Assembly: GCA_900470965.1 (NCBI GenBank) | Contig: UCCS01000075.1 | Location: 1-53,547, forward strand | Source of the DNA: Hyphomicrobiales bacterium | GTDB lineage: Bacteria > Pseudomonadota > Alphaproteobacteria > Rhizobiales > Rhizobiaceae | Direction: 5' to 3' | DNA: 53,547 nucleotides | In this document: piece after piece, positions 24,663-33,676 of the stretch | Layout: every line of letters begins with the position of its first letter | How positions within the stretch are numbered: position 1 is the stretch's first letter | Position numbers and translations under genes: made by a program | The notes under the pieces: generated by a model | Database searches by the model: none | What the model was told of the DNA's origin: nothing | The model's input: only the letters and a program-made list of their open reading frames with translations

Positions 24663-25295
24663 ATGAAGACATCACAGGCAGAAATCGTCAGGGAATACGG
24701 CCCCTTCGAGGGGACGCGCAATATTGGTGGCGTTACCTATGATGGCCGCCGGGTCTGGTTTGCCGCTGGCGAAAACCTGCGGGCTTTGGACCCCGAAACC
24801 GGGGCCGAGCTCAAGACCATCGATGTCGCCGCCCATGCCGGCACCGCTTTCGACGGGCGTTATATCTTCCAGATCGCCGAGGACAAAATCCGCAAGATCG
24901 ATCCCGAAACCGGCACCGTGGTCGCCACCATACCCGCCCCCGGCAAGGGCGCCGATTCCGGCATGGCCTGGTGCGAGGGCAGCCTCTGGGTAGGCCAGTA
25001 CCGCGAAAACTGCATTCACCAGATCGACCCTGAGACGGGGAAGATCCTGCGCACGATCGAATCCAAACGCCATGTGACGGGCGTGACCTGGGTCGATGGC
25101 GAGCTCTGGCATGCCACTTGGCAGGACGACAAGAGCGACATCAGGCGCATCGACCCTGACTCCGGCGAGGTGCTGGAACGGCTCGATATGCCCGAGGGCA
25201 CCGGCGTTTCCGGGCTCGAGGCCGATGGCGCGGACCTGTTCTATGCTGGTGGCGGCGGCAGCGGCAAGGTACGGGCGGTCCGCCGGCCGCGATAA
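24663..25295 (+). CDS. Small beta-propeller protein (Vgb/glutamine-cyclotransferase-like)
   Basis: This 210-residue soluble protein has no signal peptide and is made of repeated blades. LDPETGAELKTIDV, IDPETGTVVATIPA, IDPETGKILRTIES and IDPDSGEVLERLDM recur about every 45 residues, each followed by a W/G-rich strand (GLWVGQY, GELWHATW). This matches virginiamycin-B-lyase-like or PQQ-type propellers. With only four to five blades it is shorter than a full Vgb lyase (about 300 residues), so enzymatic activity is doubtful. AAGGAGGATGGAGC precedes the ATG. It stands directly after repeat copy C. Confidence 0.75.
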   Translation: MKTSQAEIVREYGPFEGTRNIGGVTYDGRRVWFAAGENLRALDPETGAELKTIDVAAHAGTAFDGRYIFQIAEDKIRKIDPETGTVVATIPAPGKGADSGMAWCEGSLWVGQYRENCIHQIDPETGKILRTIESKRHVTGVTWVDGELWHATWQDDKSDIRRIDPDSGEVLERLDMPEGTGVSGLEADGADLFYAGGGGSGKVRAVRRPR

Positions 25296-25362
25296 GGTTG
25301 GGCCGGGCTGGGATGTCCATGGTGCAGCACAATTGCTGGGGCTGCCGATCCGCTCGCCCTGC

Positions 25363-26052
25363 TTACTTACCCTTCTTGCGCAGCGCCTCGATCAGCACAT
25401 GCGCTGCCGGACCTGACGATGCCGGGTTCTGCCCGGTGATCAACTGCCCGTCTGTGACGGTGTAGACACCCCAATCCTTGACCTTGGAAAAGATCGCCCC
25501 GAGGCTCAGCAATTCGTCTTCCACCAGGAAAGGCACCACCTTCGTCAGCCCGACTGCTTCCTCCTCGCCATTGGTGAAGCCGGTCACCTTCCGGCCCGCG
25601 ACGAAGGGCGTGCCGTCGGCGTTCTTGACCCGATGCAACACGCCTGGCGCATGGCAGACGAGCGCGATGGTCTTGCCGGCCGCGATGAAGGACTCGATCA
25701 GCTTGATGGAGTTGGGGTCTTCGGCCAGATCCCACATCGGCCCGTGGCCGCCGGGATAGAAGACCGTATCGTAATCAGCCTGGTTGACGCTATCCAGCCG
25801 CACCGTATTGGCGAGCCGCGCCTTGGCGGCCTCATCGGCATTGAAGCGCCGCGTAAGATCAGTCTGAAACGTCGGCTCGTCGCTCTTGGGGTCGAGCGGC
25901 GGCTGGCCGCCCTTGGGCGAAGCGAGCGTCATCTCCGCACCCGCATCCTTGAACGTATAGTAAGGAGCGGCGAGCTCTTCCAGCCAGAAACCCGTCTTCT
26001 TGCCGGTATTGCCGAGCTGGTCATGTGAAGTCAGTACGAGCAGAACTTTCAT
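25363..26052 (-). CDS. DJ-1/PfpI-family (type 1 glutamine amidotransferase-like) protein
   Basis: This 229-residue protein has the DJ-1/PfpI fold with a nucleophilic-elbow cysteine in TIALVCHAPGVLHRV, an N-terminal glutamate in GFWLEELAAPYYTFKDAG and YDTVFYPGGHGPMWDL. It most resembles the Hsp31/HchA-like or YDR533C-like glyoxalase III/deglycase group acting on methylglyoxal. The start at 26052 (MKVLLVLTSHDQL) follows GAGGGATAGG. The family includes both glyoxalases and chaperones, so function is given at family level only. Confidence 0.85.
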   Translation of the reverse strand: MKVLLVLTSHDQLGNTGKKTGFWLEELAAPYYTFKDAGAEMTLASPKGGQPPLDPKSDEPTFQTDLTRRFNADEAAKARLANTVRLDSVNQADYDTVFYPGGHGPMWDLAEDPNSIKLIESFIAAGKTIALVCHAPGVLHRVKNADGTPFVAGRKVTGFTNGEEEAVGLTKVVPFLVEDELLSLGAIFSKVKDWGVYTVTDGQLITGQNPASSGPAAHVLIEALRKKGK

Positions 26053-26332
26053 AGTACCTATCCCTCTGTGATTGGCTTGGGGCTGCATTGATCACGACTG
26101 AAACCTGGGAGCCGCTGTCATGCGGGCGACAGCATCGGCGATTGGCGATGGCTTTAAGATTTTCGATACAGGGACGAAGTAGCGGAGAAGAATAAAGAGG
26201 GAAGACTACGCCAGAGGCAAGTAGTGCTCGCGAAGCCCCAGAGAAACGGAAACTTAACCATACAAAGACAGCTCCGGAACCGTCTTCCATGGCGGGAAGT
26301 TTCCCTGCTGCAATCGATGAAGTGAGAGTGAC

Positions 26333-26578
26333 ATGGTTCAGTCGTTTCAGGAGCGGTTTATCACGCGCGAAGAGCATCAGCGGATCGTCGATTATTACCG
26401 GAAGCTGGTGGCGCGGCTCTATGGCAATGTGCGGGATTTGAGGGCGCAGGCCGAGGCGCCGGTGAAGAAAGCTCCGCAGGCCGCCGAACGGCCGGGCGGG
26501 ATGCCGCAGGAAAGAGACCTTGGGCCGAATGTCGTCCACCTTGGCTTTTACCGCGACCGGCGGAAATCCGATGCCTGA
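26333..26578 (+). CDS. Small protein of unknown function (81 aa)
   Basis: I do not recognise a family. The protein has a helical, charged N-terminal half (FITREEHQRIVDYYRKLVARLYGNVRDLRA, about residues 9-40), a Pro/Ala/Lys linker, and a short C-terminal motif NVVHLGFYRDRRKSDA. There is no signal peptide, membrane segment or cysteine. GTGAGAGTGAC upstream of the ATG is a weak ribosome binding site. The palindrome GGGAA-GT-TTCCC (26294-26305) lies just before it. It is convergent with the methyltransferase gene. Reality as a gene is likely but not certain. Confidence 0.55.
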   Translation: MVQSFQERFITREEHQRIVDYYRKLVARLYGNVRDLRAQAEAPVKKAPQAAERPGGMPQERDLGPNVVHLGFYRDRRKSDA

Positions 26579-26638
26579 TAATCCGGTGCGCGTCTCTACG
26601 GTCGGCGCCATCTCCGATGAATCGCAGCCAACGTCAGC

Positions 26639-27442
26639 CTACCCCGGCACCCTGCCCCGGCAGGCCCAGGCAACAGAGGCAAACGACCGCGGCCCGTCTG
26701 GCTCTCCGGCCTCATAGGCACCCCTCACCGCGGTATCGACCCTCGTACGCGTATACGCATCCAGTCCCGCCACATACTTGCCGAGAGGGCCTTCGCCTGA
26801 TGCAATCGGGTCCCAGTAGTCGGCAAACGAGCCGTAATCCATGCGGATCGTCAGCGAGGTCTCCTCCACATCGGCAAGGCCGTTGCTGATAAAGCTCGCT
26901 TTCATCTCCCCAGGCTGCGTCATCGGCTGGAAAGAATAACGATGGCGCATCGCCCGCGAATTCGCGTCGATCATGGCAACCGTATCCCACATCATGCGCA
27001 TGCCGGACATGCCGCCATAATGATCCCAGACGGCGGCGGCAACGACACCGCCCGGGCGCACGACGCGCCGCATCTCGGCCACCGCCCTGCCGGCCTCCGG
27101 CACGAAATGCAGTACGAGCATCGAGATCGCCCGGTCGAAGCTGTTATCCTCGAACGGCAGCGCGCACGCATCCGCTTCTCGAATGCTGATGCGGGGATCG
27201 GTATTGCGCCGGTTTGCTGCCTCCACGAAGACGGGCGAAAAATCGATGGCCGAGATCGCCTTCAGACCGGGATTTTCCGCCAGCGTGAAGGTGAGGCTTC
27301 CCGTGCCGCAGCCGACATCGAGAATGCTTTCCCCATCCTCAAACCCGGCAAAATCGATGAGCCCGGGCGCGAGCCTTCTGCTCCAGCGCCCCATCAGTTG
27401 CTCGTAACCATCGGCACTTTCGACATTGAAACTCGACGGCAT
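26639..27442 (-). CDS. Class I SAM-dependent methyltransferase
   Basis: This 267-residue methyltransferase of the UbiE/Methyltransf_11 type has motif I ILDVGCGTGSLTFTL (about residue 41), the acidic loop AISAIDFSPVFVEAA, ADACALPFEDNSFDRAISMLVLHF and RVVRPGGVVAAAVWD. The substrate is unknown. The N terminus (YEQLMGRWSRRLAPGLIDFAG) and C terminus (PRSFASVAWACRGR) are clearly related to the protein at 41022-41819, so the two are paralogues. GGGGAG precedes ATG 27442. Confidence 0.88.
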   Translation of the reverse strand: MPSSFNVESADGYEQLMGRWSRRLAPGLIDFAGFEDGESILDVGCGTGSLTFTLAENPGLKAISAIDFSPVFVEAANRRNTDPRISIREADACALPFEDNSFDRAISMLVLHFVPEAGRAVAEMRRVVRPGGVVAAAVWDHYGGMSGMRMMWDTVAMIDANSRAMRHRYSFQPMTQPGEMKASFISNGLADVEETSLTIRMDYGSFADYWDPIASGEGPLGKYVAGLDAYTRTRVDTAVRGAYEAGEPDGPRSFASVAWACRGRVPG

Positions 27443-27629
27443 CGCAGTCTCCCCCCAAAAAAGAGGCAAGCAAGCGGGACAATGTCCGCACCAACATTAG
27501 AACTGCGCGAGCCACGCCGCAAGCAAATCGGCTCTCTATGTTTCACTCAACTTTGGCCGCAAGACCGCGGCGCAGTTTTCTAGACATCAGCAGACTTCGG
27601 TTTGCGCCACATGATCGAGATGCGGCATA

Positions 27630-28487
27630 CTATTTCACGCTGGCGAGCAGGCGTCCGAATGCGGCGTCGAAATCCTCCAGGCTGAAATTCTGCGGGTCGT
27701 CATGCCCGTCGCTCAAGCCCTGATCAATTGCCGCATGAAATGCTGGAACCAGGCCAGTGTGGGCACGCACGCTCGCCATGAGGTAAAGGAGCGCGAGGCG
27801 GTCATACTGGGCTGGCGAGAAACCGGGCATTGGCGCATTACCGTCGGGCTGGCTCGGGTGCTTCCGGCGCGGCTGGACGTTCTCGATGTGAAGGAACATG
27901 CCACGCGCCAGGGTTCCGATCTGCAGTTCCAGCTTGGTTGCGCGCCAGGGCACGCCAAAATCATGGCCGACATAAATCTCGCCCCGGCGGTTGAGAAATA
28001 TATGCGCCTTGGCGTTCGACGCGCTCTTGAAGCCGTCGAGCCGATTGACCTGGTTGCTTGTATCGATGTCGGCGGGAAACTGCGCCACGTTCCCGAAATT
28101 CGGCGAACTCGTGTCGTGAATGACGAAATAACGCGCCTCCGGCGCATGCGGATTGTTCGAGTTGCCACGGGATACCGGGGCGTCAAGACTGCCTCCGAGC
28201 GCGGCTTCGGTCAGCCCGGTGGCAGAGATTGCCTGCTGCAGCTTGGGCCTGGAGATCTCCACCGGTTTGCCGATGAAGCCTGCGAGATTGGACGGCAGCT
28301 GCGCGGGCGTGGCGTCCACATTTCCCAGTATTTTCACCTTGCGCAGCAGACAGGACGCCTGTTCGCCGGGAGTTCCCGCAAAGGCCATGGCCTCTGTGTT
28401 GAACTTGCATTTTCCAAAGGTCGCCGCACTCGTCTGGCTGGCCGCGCCGGCAACTATCAGAATGCCTAGGGTCAAAAGGTAACGCAT
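27630..28487 (-). CDS. Exported amidase-like (PGRP/AmpD-type fold) protein
   Basis: This 285-residue protein has a signal peptide (MRYLLTLGILIVAGAASQTSA). The middle resembles N-acetylmuramoyl-L-alanine amidases of the Amidase_2/PGRP fold: ARYFVIHDTSSP (His124), AKAHIFLNRRGEIYVGHD (His162), PWRATKLE and GMFLHIENVQP (His200, Glu202). The standard HHT is replaced by IHDTS and the terminal zinc Cys/His region is unclear, so catalysis is not assured. Two cysteines (27, 46) could form a disulfide. GGAGAGGAG precedes the ATG. It starts about 30 bases after the GH75-like gene and is probably co-transcribed, suggesting a joint action on a polysaccharide or cell wall. Confidence 0.65.
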   Translation of the reverse strand: MRYLLTLGILIVAGAASQTSAATFGKCKFNTEAMAFAGTPGEQASCLLRKVKILGNVDATPAQLPSNLAGFIGKPVEISRPKLQQAISATGLTEAALGGSLDAPVSRGNSNNPHAPEARYFVIHDTSSPNFGNVAQFPADIDTSNQVNRLDGFKSASNAKAHIFLNRRGEIYVGHDFGVPWRATKLELQIGTLARGMFLHIENVQPRRKHPSQPDGNAPMPGFSPAQYDRLALLYLMASVRAHTGLVPAFHAAIDQGLSDGHDDPQNFSLEDFDAAFGRLLASVK

Positions 28488-28518
28488 CGCAAACTCCTCT
28501 CCTGCTTGCGTGGAAACA

Positions 28519-29424
28519 TCACGGGCACATTGCGCCGCCCGTCAGGTTGAGCTTCTCCTTCGCAAAGGCACACAATTTCGAGATGGCGTTCTCCGGCTTC
28601 AGATCGGAGCTCCGGCTGTCTGGGTAGACGATGAAAATCACATCGTGGCCGAGCCCGAAATTCTTGTAGGGATAAACGTGTCCCGGCCCGACGCAGGCCG
28701 TTCCATCGCTGTTCCACTTCTTGCAGCGACTTTCGCCGATTGCCTCGAAGACCCTGCTCGATCCCTCGCCGAGCCGCATGAAAGGACCGCCATCCGCGAT
28801 CAGAACCGGCGTCCATCGGTCCTTGTAGACGACGACGCCCATATCACCTAGCCGCAGCCCGGTCTTGTCCGCGAACATGCGGCCCATTTCGCCGCTCTTG
28901 CTGCCGGTTATCTTGGAAAGGCCGGCCGTCGGCATCACGATGAAAGGAATGCGGTCAGGATCGATTTGCGCGGACTGCGCGGAAGAATTAGGTGAACCTG
29001 GCCACTTATAGGACGTCTCCTTCAGATCGGTAGCGCCAGGCAGACCGTTCCATGCCGCCCAGGATCCATCGACATCGAGCGCCATCTTGCTGCGCCAGTA
29101 GATCGCGCCGTCCTTGAGGCGCAGCAGCGCCTTCACATTGCTGGGGTCGCGACTGCACAGATAGTACTGTTTCGATTCTGCGACACCAGGAAGCCTCAGG
29201 TTAAAACCGAGAAACTTGTCCTTCCTGCTCTGTCCGGCCGCGCCGTCGCAACCGACAAATTCTCCCCGGTAGGACTCGTCGAGCGGCGTCGAAGCGGAGA
29301 ATTCGACGGCTTTGAGGAGGTCGGCGGAGCTCGCCGGCGGTTCCGCAGCGTGAGCGTGAATAGCGAGCATTGCAATGCCAAGCGTCACTAAAACGCGAGA
29401 TAGTTGAAGCATGTAGAGAGACAT
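28519..29424 (-). CDS. Secreted GH75-like (chitosanase-type) protein
   Basis: This 301-residue exported protein has a signal peptide (to about AHAAEPP, residue 30). ALDVDGSWAAWNG (117-127), DPDRIPFIVMP (155-165), LGDMGVVVYKDRWTPVLIADGG (192-213) and MRLGEGSSRVFEAIG (216-230) match the pattern of glycoside hydrolase family 75 (fungal-type chitosanase), where an Asp in the DxDG block and the Glu of GEGS/GEAS are catalytic. Six cysteines suggest disulfides, consistent with export. I chose ATG 29424 with GGAGGAG upstream. The amidase-like gene follows in the same direction. Assignment is by motif memory. Confidence 0.6.
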   Translation of the reverse strand: MSLYMLQLSRVLVTLGIAMLAIHAHAAEPPASSADLLKAVEFSASTPLDESYRGEFVGCDGAAGQSRKDKFLGFNLRLPGVAESKQYYLCSRDPSNVKALLRLKDGAIYWRSKMALDVDGSWAAWNGLPGATDLKETSYKWPGSPNSSAQSAQIDPDRIPFIVMPTAGLSKITGSKSGEMGRMFADKTGLRLGDMGVVVYKDRWTPVLIADGGPFMRLGEGSSRVFEAIGESRCKKWNSDGTACVGPGHVYPYKNFGLGHDVIFIVYPDSRSSDLKPENAISKLCAFAKEKLNLTGGAMCP

Positions 29425-29580
29425 GATCTGCGGCTCCTCCTGCTCGCTCCGGTGCAACGTGTGCGACCCAAGTGACTATTCCATTTAATCGTAGATTGTG
29501 CAATATTAACGACAATAAAAACGCCAATGTCTCCGCAGGTTGAAAGTATTTCCTATAAAGATTTCGCACGGACGGTGAAA

Positions 29581-30345
29581 ATGCAGCGGCTGCTTCTTAT
29601 GACTTTGAGAAACGTTGGGCTTGCCATTCTGGTCGCCGCGTATGTCACGCGCATCACGCAGGCGGCAGAGATAGATCCAGCGGCGCTGATAGCTGAAACG
29701 AAACATCGCTTCGAGACTCGGGTTAGTGGCGGCCAGTATATGAGGTCATCGTGCTCGCCGACGGCGGCTGACGACTGGCCAGGCGTCGAACTCCTGCGCT
29801 GCACATACAGGGAACTGAACACAGAGGCGACGGTGACGCTCGCCTTGCCGAGCGCCGCACAGCTGGCACGCTGGACAGTCTCCGCCTGCCGCGATGCTGG
29901 GGCAACCGACATGAGGGCCTGCGCGCGCCACATCGAGAAGCGCATCTGGTCGGCTTCGAATGCCCAGTTTCCGGTACGCGGCTATGTGATCGAACCGCAT
30001 TCGGTACTCGGGGGCGCGTCGAACGAAGCCTACTGTTTTCTGTTCCGCGACGGCGTGACGGTAAGGACGGCGGCGGTCACGTCACGCGTGCCGCAAGGCG
30101 GCAAATGCGCGCCGCAAAGTGCGGAAAATGATCCGATCACGCGCGCCTTCACCTATGCGCGGATTGCGTCGACCACCCGGGCAGAGTTGGCGCTCGCGCC
30201 CGGCGCCCCAAGCGAGGCTGACTTGGCGGGCAAGGCTTTCCCCGATGCTGTGCGCAAGGAATTCGTCGCCGCATGGGCTTCCGATCGCAACCGCCTGATT
30301 TCCGGCGCTGCAATTGCAGACAAAGCGAAGGGGGAATTCAACTGA
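29581..30345 (+). CDS. Exported Cys-rich protein of unknown function
   Basis: I recognise no family. The 254-residue product starts with a signal peptide (MQRLLLMTLRNVGLAILVAA...TQAAE). The mature part has six cysteines (in MRSSCSP, LLRCTYR, SACRDAG, MRACARH, EAYCFLF and GGKCAPQ), enough for three disulfides, and an Ala-rich C terminus. An ATG at 29527 is also possible, but it adds 18 residues before the signal peptide. No strong ribosome binding site is visible for either. It is divergent from the GH75-like and amidase-like genes; all three are exported, so they may act together in the periplasm. Confidence 0.7.
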   Translation: MQRLLLMTLRNVGLAILVAAYVTRITQAAEIDPAALIAETKHRFETRVSGGQYMRSSCSPTAADDWPGVELLRCTYRELNTEATVTLALPSAAQLARWTVSACRDAGATDMRACARHIEKRIWSASNAQFPVRGYVIEPHSVLGGASNEAYCFLFRDGVTVRTAAVTSRVPQGGKCAPQSAENDPITRAFTYARIASTTRAELALAPGAPSEADLAGKAFPDAVRKEFVAAWASDRNRLISGAAIADKAKGEFN

Positions 30346-30366
30346 CCGTATCTCGTGGTTTTCTGT

Positions 30367-30819
30367 CTAGTTCAACGAGGCGATGGCAGCATTGAGCGCC
30401 GTGGCATAGGCGACCCAAACGCCGTAGGGCATGAACAGGACCGATGATAGCCGATCGCGTTTCCACGACAGCGCGATGAAGGCAAGGATCAACAGGAGCA
30501 GCGGGATGATGATCATCAACCCCAGGTTCGGGGATTTTAGGCCGAAGAAAGCCGGCGACCAGGCGAAATTCAACACGAGCTGGGCGATCCAGGTGGTCAT
30601 GACGGGTGAACGCCTGCTGCGCGCATAGGTCCGCGCGCCTGCAATACCAACAAGGATGTAAAGGACGGTCCAGGCCGGGCCGAACAGCCAGTTCGGCGGC
30701 GTAAACCAGGGCTTGGCGAGCGACTGGTACCATTCATCCGGCAGATTGATGAGACCGATGAGAAGCCCGCCGCCGAGCGTGAGCAGAATGAAAACGAGAT
30801 AATGATCAAACCGGTGCAA
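30367..30819 (-). CDS. tspO: TspO/MBR family tryptophan-rich sensory protein
   Basis: This 150-residue membrane protein has five hydrophobic segments and the TspO pattern: PDEWYQSLAKPWFTPPNWLFGPAWTVLYILVGIAG after the first helix, LVLNFAWSPAFFG in the middle and LFMPYGVWVAYATALNAAI at the end. TspO binds porphyrins and modulates tetrapyrrole and stress responses. It faces the unknown exported gene and follows the AraC gene in the same direction. Confidence 0.93.
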   Translation of the reverse strand: MHRFDHYLVFILLTLGGGLLIGLINLPDEWYQSLAKPWFTPPNWLFGPAWTVLYILVGIAGARTYARSRRSPVMTTWIAQLVLNFAWSPAFFGLKSPNLGLMIIIPLLLLILAFIALSWKRDRLSSVLFMPYGVWVAYATALNAAIASLN

Positions 30820-30894
30820 CGGAACCCCCGCGTAAGTGACGATTGAAGTGGCGTCCGCGGGCGCGCCGTCAAGAGCGGCCTCTTCCCGGCTCGA

Positions 30895-31797
30895 TCAGGC
30901 GTCTCGCCAGTAGCGTTTCGGCGCACGGCCGAAGACGCGCTTGAAGGCATTGCCGAAGGCGCTTTCGGAGGAATAGCCGAGGCTGGCGGCAAGGCCTGCC
31001 ACCGGCGCCTCCTTGCGGCGCAGCGCCTCGCGGGCGCGATGCATGCGCCAGCGGGTGACGTAATCGAGCGGCGCAACGCCGACCAGATCGCGGAACCGCT
31101 GCGCAAAGGCGGAGCGCGACATGCCGGTGCGGCTTGCGAGCTCACCCACCGTCCAGCGATAGCCAGGCTCGTTGTGGATCAGGCTGATCGCCTTGCCAAT
31201 GCCGGGATTGCCGAGCGCGCCGATCCAGCCGGCATTGTCTGCGCCGGCACGGGCGACATGGGCGCGCAGCGCCTGCACGAGCAGGATATCGCCCATCCGC
31301 CGTGTCATAAGCGTCGAGCCCATTTCGCCGGCTCCGAGTTCGTCGTTAAGGGTCGCAAGTGTAGCGCGCAGAACGGCAGCAGCGCGGTCGCTTGCCGGTA
31401 TATGGATGAAGGGCGGCAGCGCATCGAGCAGAAGTTGCGCATTGCCGCCGGATATGACGAGACTGCCACCGATCAGCACCGTCTCGTCGCCGCCATGCCG
31501 GGCAATATTGGAATGGTCCCAATCGAAGAACGCGATACCGTCTTCCGGCTCGCTCGCCAGATCATTGGCGATCACATAGGCGGGCGCATTGGCAAGCAGG
31601 AACGTATCGCCCGCTTCAAGCGTAAAGGGCGGCTCGCCCGGCAGGATGATCCAGCAGCCGCCTCTGATGACCGCGACGAATTTCAGCGCCGGCTTCGGCG
31701 GAAAGCGGAAGGCCCATTGCCCACCCACCTCGAAACGCGTGCAGCGGGCGCTCTCGATATCAACAAGCGAAAACACATCGGACAGGGGATCGATCAT
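30895..31797 (-). CDS. AraC-family regulator with cupin-like N terminus
   Basis: This 300-residue protein has an N-terminal cupin-like sensor (ALKFVAVIRGGCWIILPGEPPFTLEAGDTFLLANAPAY, the AraC cupin_6 type) and a C-terminal HTH_18 domain with two helix-turn-helix units (WTVGELASRTGMSRSAFAQRFRDLVGVAPLDYVTRWRM and VAGLAASLGYSSESAFGNAFKRVFGRAPKRYW). The start at 31797 (MIDPLSDVFSLVDIE) gives the family-typical N terminus. It is divergent from the SDR gene at 31894, which it probably controls. Confidence 0.9.
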   Translation of the reverse strand: MIDPLSDVFSLVDIESARCTRFEVGGQWAFRFPPKPALKFVAVIRGGCWIILPGEPPFTLEAGDTFLLANAPAYVIANDLASEPEDGIAFFDWDHSNIARHGGDETVLIGGSLVISGGNAQLLLDALPPFIHIPASDRAAAVLRATLATLNDELGAGEMGSTLMTRRMGDILLVQALRAHVARAGADNAGWIGALGNPGIGKAISLIHNEPGYRWTVGELASRTGMSRSAFAQRFRDLVGVAPLDYVTRWRMHRAREALRRKEAPVAGLAASLGYSSESAFGNAFKRVFGRAPKRYWRDA

Positions 31798-31893
31798 GAA
31801 TTCCGGACGATCTCGACGAAATGACAGAGCATAGAGCATAGATTCTCCAGCCAACCGCTGCAATCCTTGAGGTCACCATCAAGGAGAGAGACG

Positions 31894-32631
31894 ATGTCAC
31901 CGATCAAGGACAAGGTCATTGCCATTACCGGCGCCAGCAGCGGCATCGGCGAAGCGACCGCCCTCATCCTAGCCGAGCGCGGCGCCAGGATCGCGCTCGG
32001 CGCCCGGCGCAGCGAGAAGTTGGAGGCGTTGGCTCAGCGCATCACCAAGGCCGGCGGCGAGGCCATCTACCGCGTCACCGACGTCAAGAAGCGCGCGGAT
32101 CTCGAAGCGCTCGTGGCGCTTGCCTGCGACACCTATGGAAAACTCGATGTGCTGATCAACAATGCCGGCATCGGACCGATTTCGCCGATGGATGAATTGC
32201 GCGTCGAGGATTGGGAGGAGATGATCGACGTCAATATCAAGGGGCCGCTCTATGGCATTGCCGCCGCCCTGCCCGTCTTCCGCCGCCAGGGTTTCGGCCA
32301 TGTCGTCAACACGCTCTCGACCGCCGGCATCACCATCAAGCCGACCATGGCCGTCTATGCCGGCACCAAGAATGCCATGCGCACCATTGCCGAGGGCCTG
32401 CGGCAGGAGGCCGGCCCGCATCTGCGCGTCACCAATGTATCGCCGGGCATCATCAGAACCAATTTCGCCGACTCCATGACCAGCCCGGCCGTGAAAGCCG
32501 GCATCACGAAAAGCATGGAGGAGACGGCGATTACGCCGGATGCAATCGGCCGCGCCATCGCCTTTGCGATCGAACAGCCTGACGATGTCGATGTCGGCGA
32601 TATCGTCATCCGGCCGACCGCGCAGGCGTGA
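31894..32631 (+). CDS. Short-chain dehydrogenase/reductase (SDR)
   Basis: This 245-residue classical SDR has the cofactor motif ITGASSGIGEATAL (TGxxxGIG), ARRSEKLEAL (arginine suggesting NADPH), NNAGIGP (NNAG), a serine in NTLSTAGI and the catalytic YAGTK (YxxxK) of AVYAGTKNAMR. The closest named relatives I recall are YdfG/serine-type dehydrogenases; the substrate is unknown. AAGGAGAG precedes the ATG. It pairs with the divergent AraC gene and ends before a bidirectional terminator. Confidence 0.9.
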   Translation: MSPIKDKVIAITGASSGIGEATALILAERGARIALGARRSEKLEALAQRITKAGGEAIYRVTDVKKRADLEALVALACDTYGKLDVLINNAGIGPISPMDELRVEDWEEMIDVNIKGPLYGIAAALPVFRRQGFGHVVNTLSTAGITIKPTMAVYAGTKNAMRTIAEGLRQEAGPHLRVTNVSPGIIRTNFADSMTSPAVKAGITKSMEETAITPDAIGRAIAFAIEQPDDVDVGDIVIRPTAQA

Positions 32632-32641
32632 ACACGGCATG

Positions 32642-32670
32642 AAGCGGACCAGCCGATCGCCGGTCCGCTT
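32642..32670. terminator. Bidirectional terminator between convergent genes
   Basis: AAGCGGACC (32642-32650) and GGTCCGCTT (32662-32670) form a perfect 9-bp stem between the convergent SDR and NmrA-type genes. The T-tract is weak on both strands (CTTTG; CTTCAT), so termination is probable rather than certain. Confidence 0.65.
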
Positions 32671-32689
32671 TGCCCAATGCGGCCGTTCA

Positions 32690-33565
32690 TCAGGCCTTGT
32701 CGAGAACACTCCAGTCAAAACCCTTCGCCCAGTCGGCATAGCTGTGCCAGGCGACATCGGGGAAATCGCGGCGCAGGGCGGCGATATCGGCGGAATAGCC
32801 GGTACGGTCGAACCATTCGAACATCAGCGCCGCATCCTCGCTCTGCTGGCGCATGGCTGCAATCGGCAGTTCCTGGAAACGGATCGGCCGGCCGAGCGCC
32901 TCGGTGAGAATCTTCGCCTGCTCCTCGCCCGAGAGTTCGTCGCCGGCAATATCGAAACGCTTGCCGAAGACTTGCTCGCGCCGTTCCGCGAGGGCGGCGA
33001 CGAAATGGCCGATATCGTCGATGGCGATCTGCTGCAGCTTGCGGGCCGGCGGCAGGGCCGCAGCATAGACGCCCTGTTTCAGGCCGCCGATCGACCAGGG
33101 GGCGACGGTATTTTCCATGAAGGCGACGGGCGCGCTGATCGTATAGGGAATGCCGAGTCCGACGATGTGCTGCTCGACCAGATACTTGCTGTCGAAATGC
33201 GGAATGCCCGTCTTCCTGTCAGCATCGCCGACCGAGCCGTAGATGAGATGGCCGATACCGGCCTCTCTCGCCGCATCGGCAGCCGCAATGCCCTGGCGGG
33301 TTTCCGCCTCGACGCCGGCCTCATAGCTGTTGCCCATCAGGTACATCGTATCGACGCCCCTGGCCGCCTTTACGATCGACGCCTTGTCGTCGAGATCGCC
33401 GACGACAACCTCGATGCCGGATGCGGCAAGCCGCTTGGCGCTATCGCCGTCCGGCCGGCGCGTCAGCCCCTTGACGTGATGGCCGCGTGCGGCGAGCGCG
33501 CGGGCGACGGCGCCGCCCTGCTGGCCGGTTGCGCCCGATACGAGAATGCTTCTGCTGTTGCTCAT
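32690..33565 (-). CDS. NmrA/atypical-SDR NAD(P)-binding protein
   Basis: This 291-residue protein has the Rossmann motif ILVSGATGQQGGAVARAL (GxxGxxG), LTRRPDG (NADPH-type arginines), and VVGDLDDKAS, typical of NmrA-like or NAD(P)H:quinone-oxidoreductase-like sensors. There is no canonical YxxxK, in line with a redox sensor or quinone reductase. AGGAGCAGAGAC precedes ATG 33565. It is divergent from a LysR gene, which is the probable regulator. Confidence 0.85.
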   Translation of the reverse strand: MSNSRSILVSGATGQQGGAVARALAARGHHVKGLTRRPDGDSAKRLAASGIEVVVGDLDDKASIVKAARGVDTMYLMGNSYEAGVEAETRQGIAAADAAREAGIGHLIYGSVGDADRKTGIPHFDSKYLVEQHIVGLGIPYTISAPVAFMENTVAPWSIGGLKQGVYAAALPPARKLQQIAIDDIGHFVAALAERREQVFGKRFDIAGDELSGEEQAKILTEALGRPIRFQELPIAAMRQQSEDAALMFEWFDRTGYSADIAALRRDFPDVAWHSYADWAKGFDWSVLDKA

Positions 33566-33676
33566 GTCTCTGCTCCTTCTTTTGCCGATGGCAGTTGCTG
33601 ATGGAGCAGATTTAGGATTGCTGCATTGGTTCATAATGGCCTAAAAATGCCAAACATCGTCCCATTGAGAGCAACA

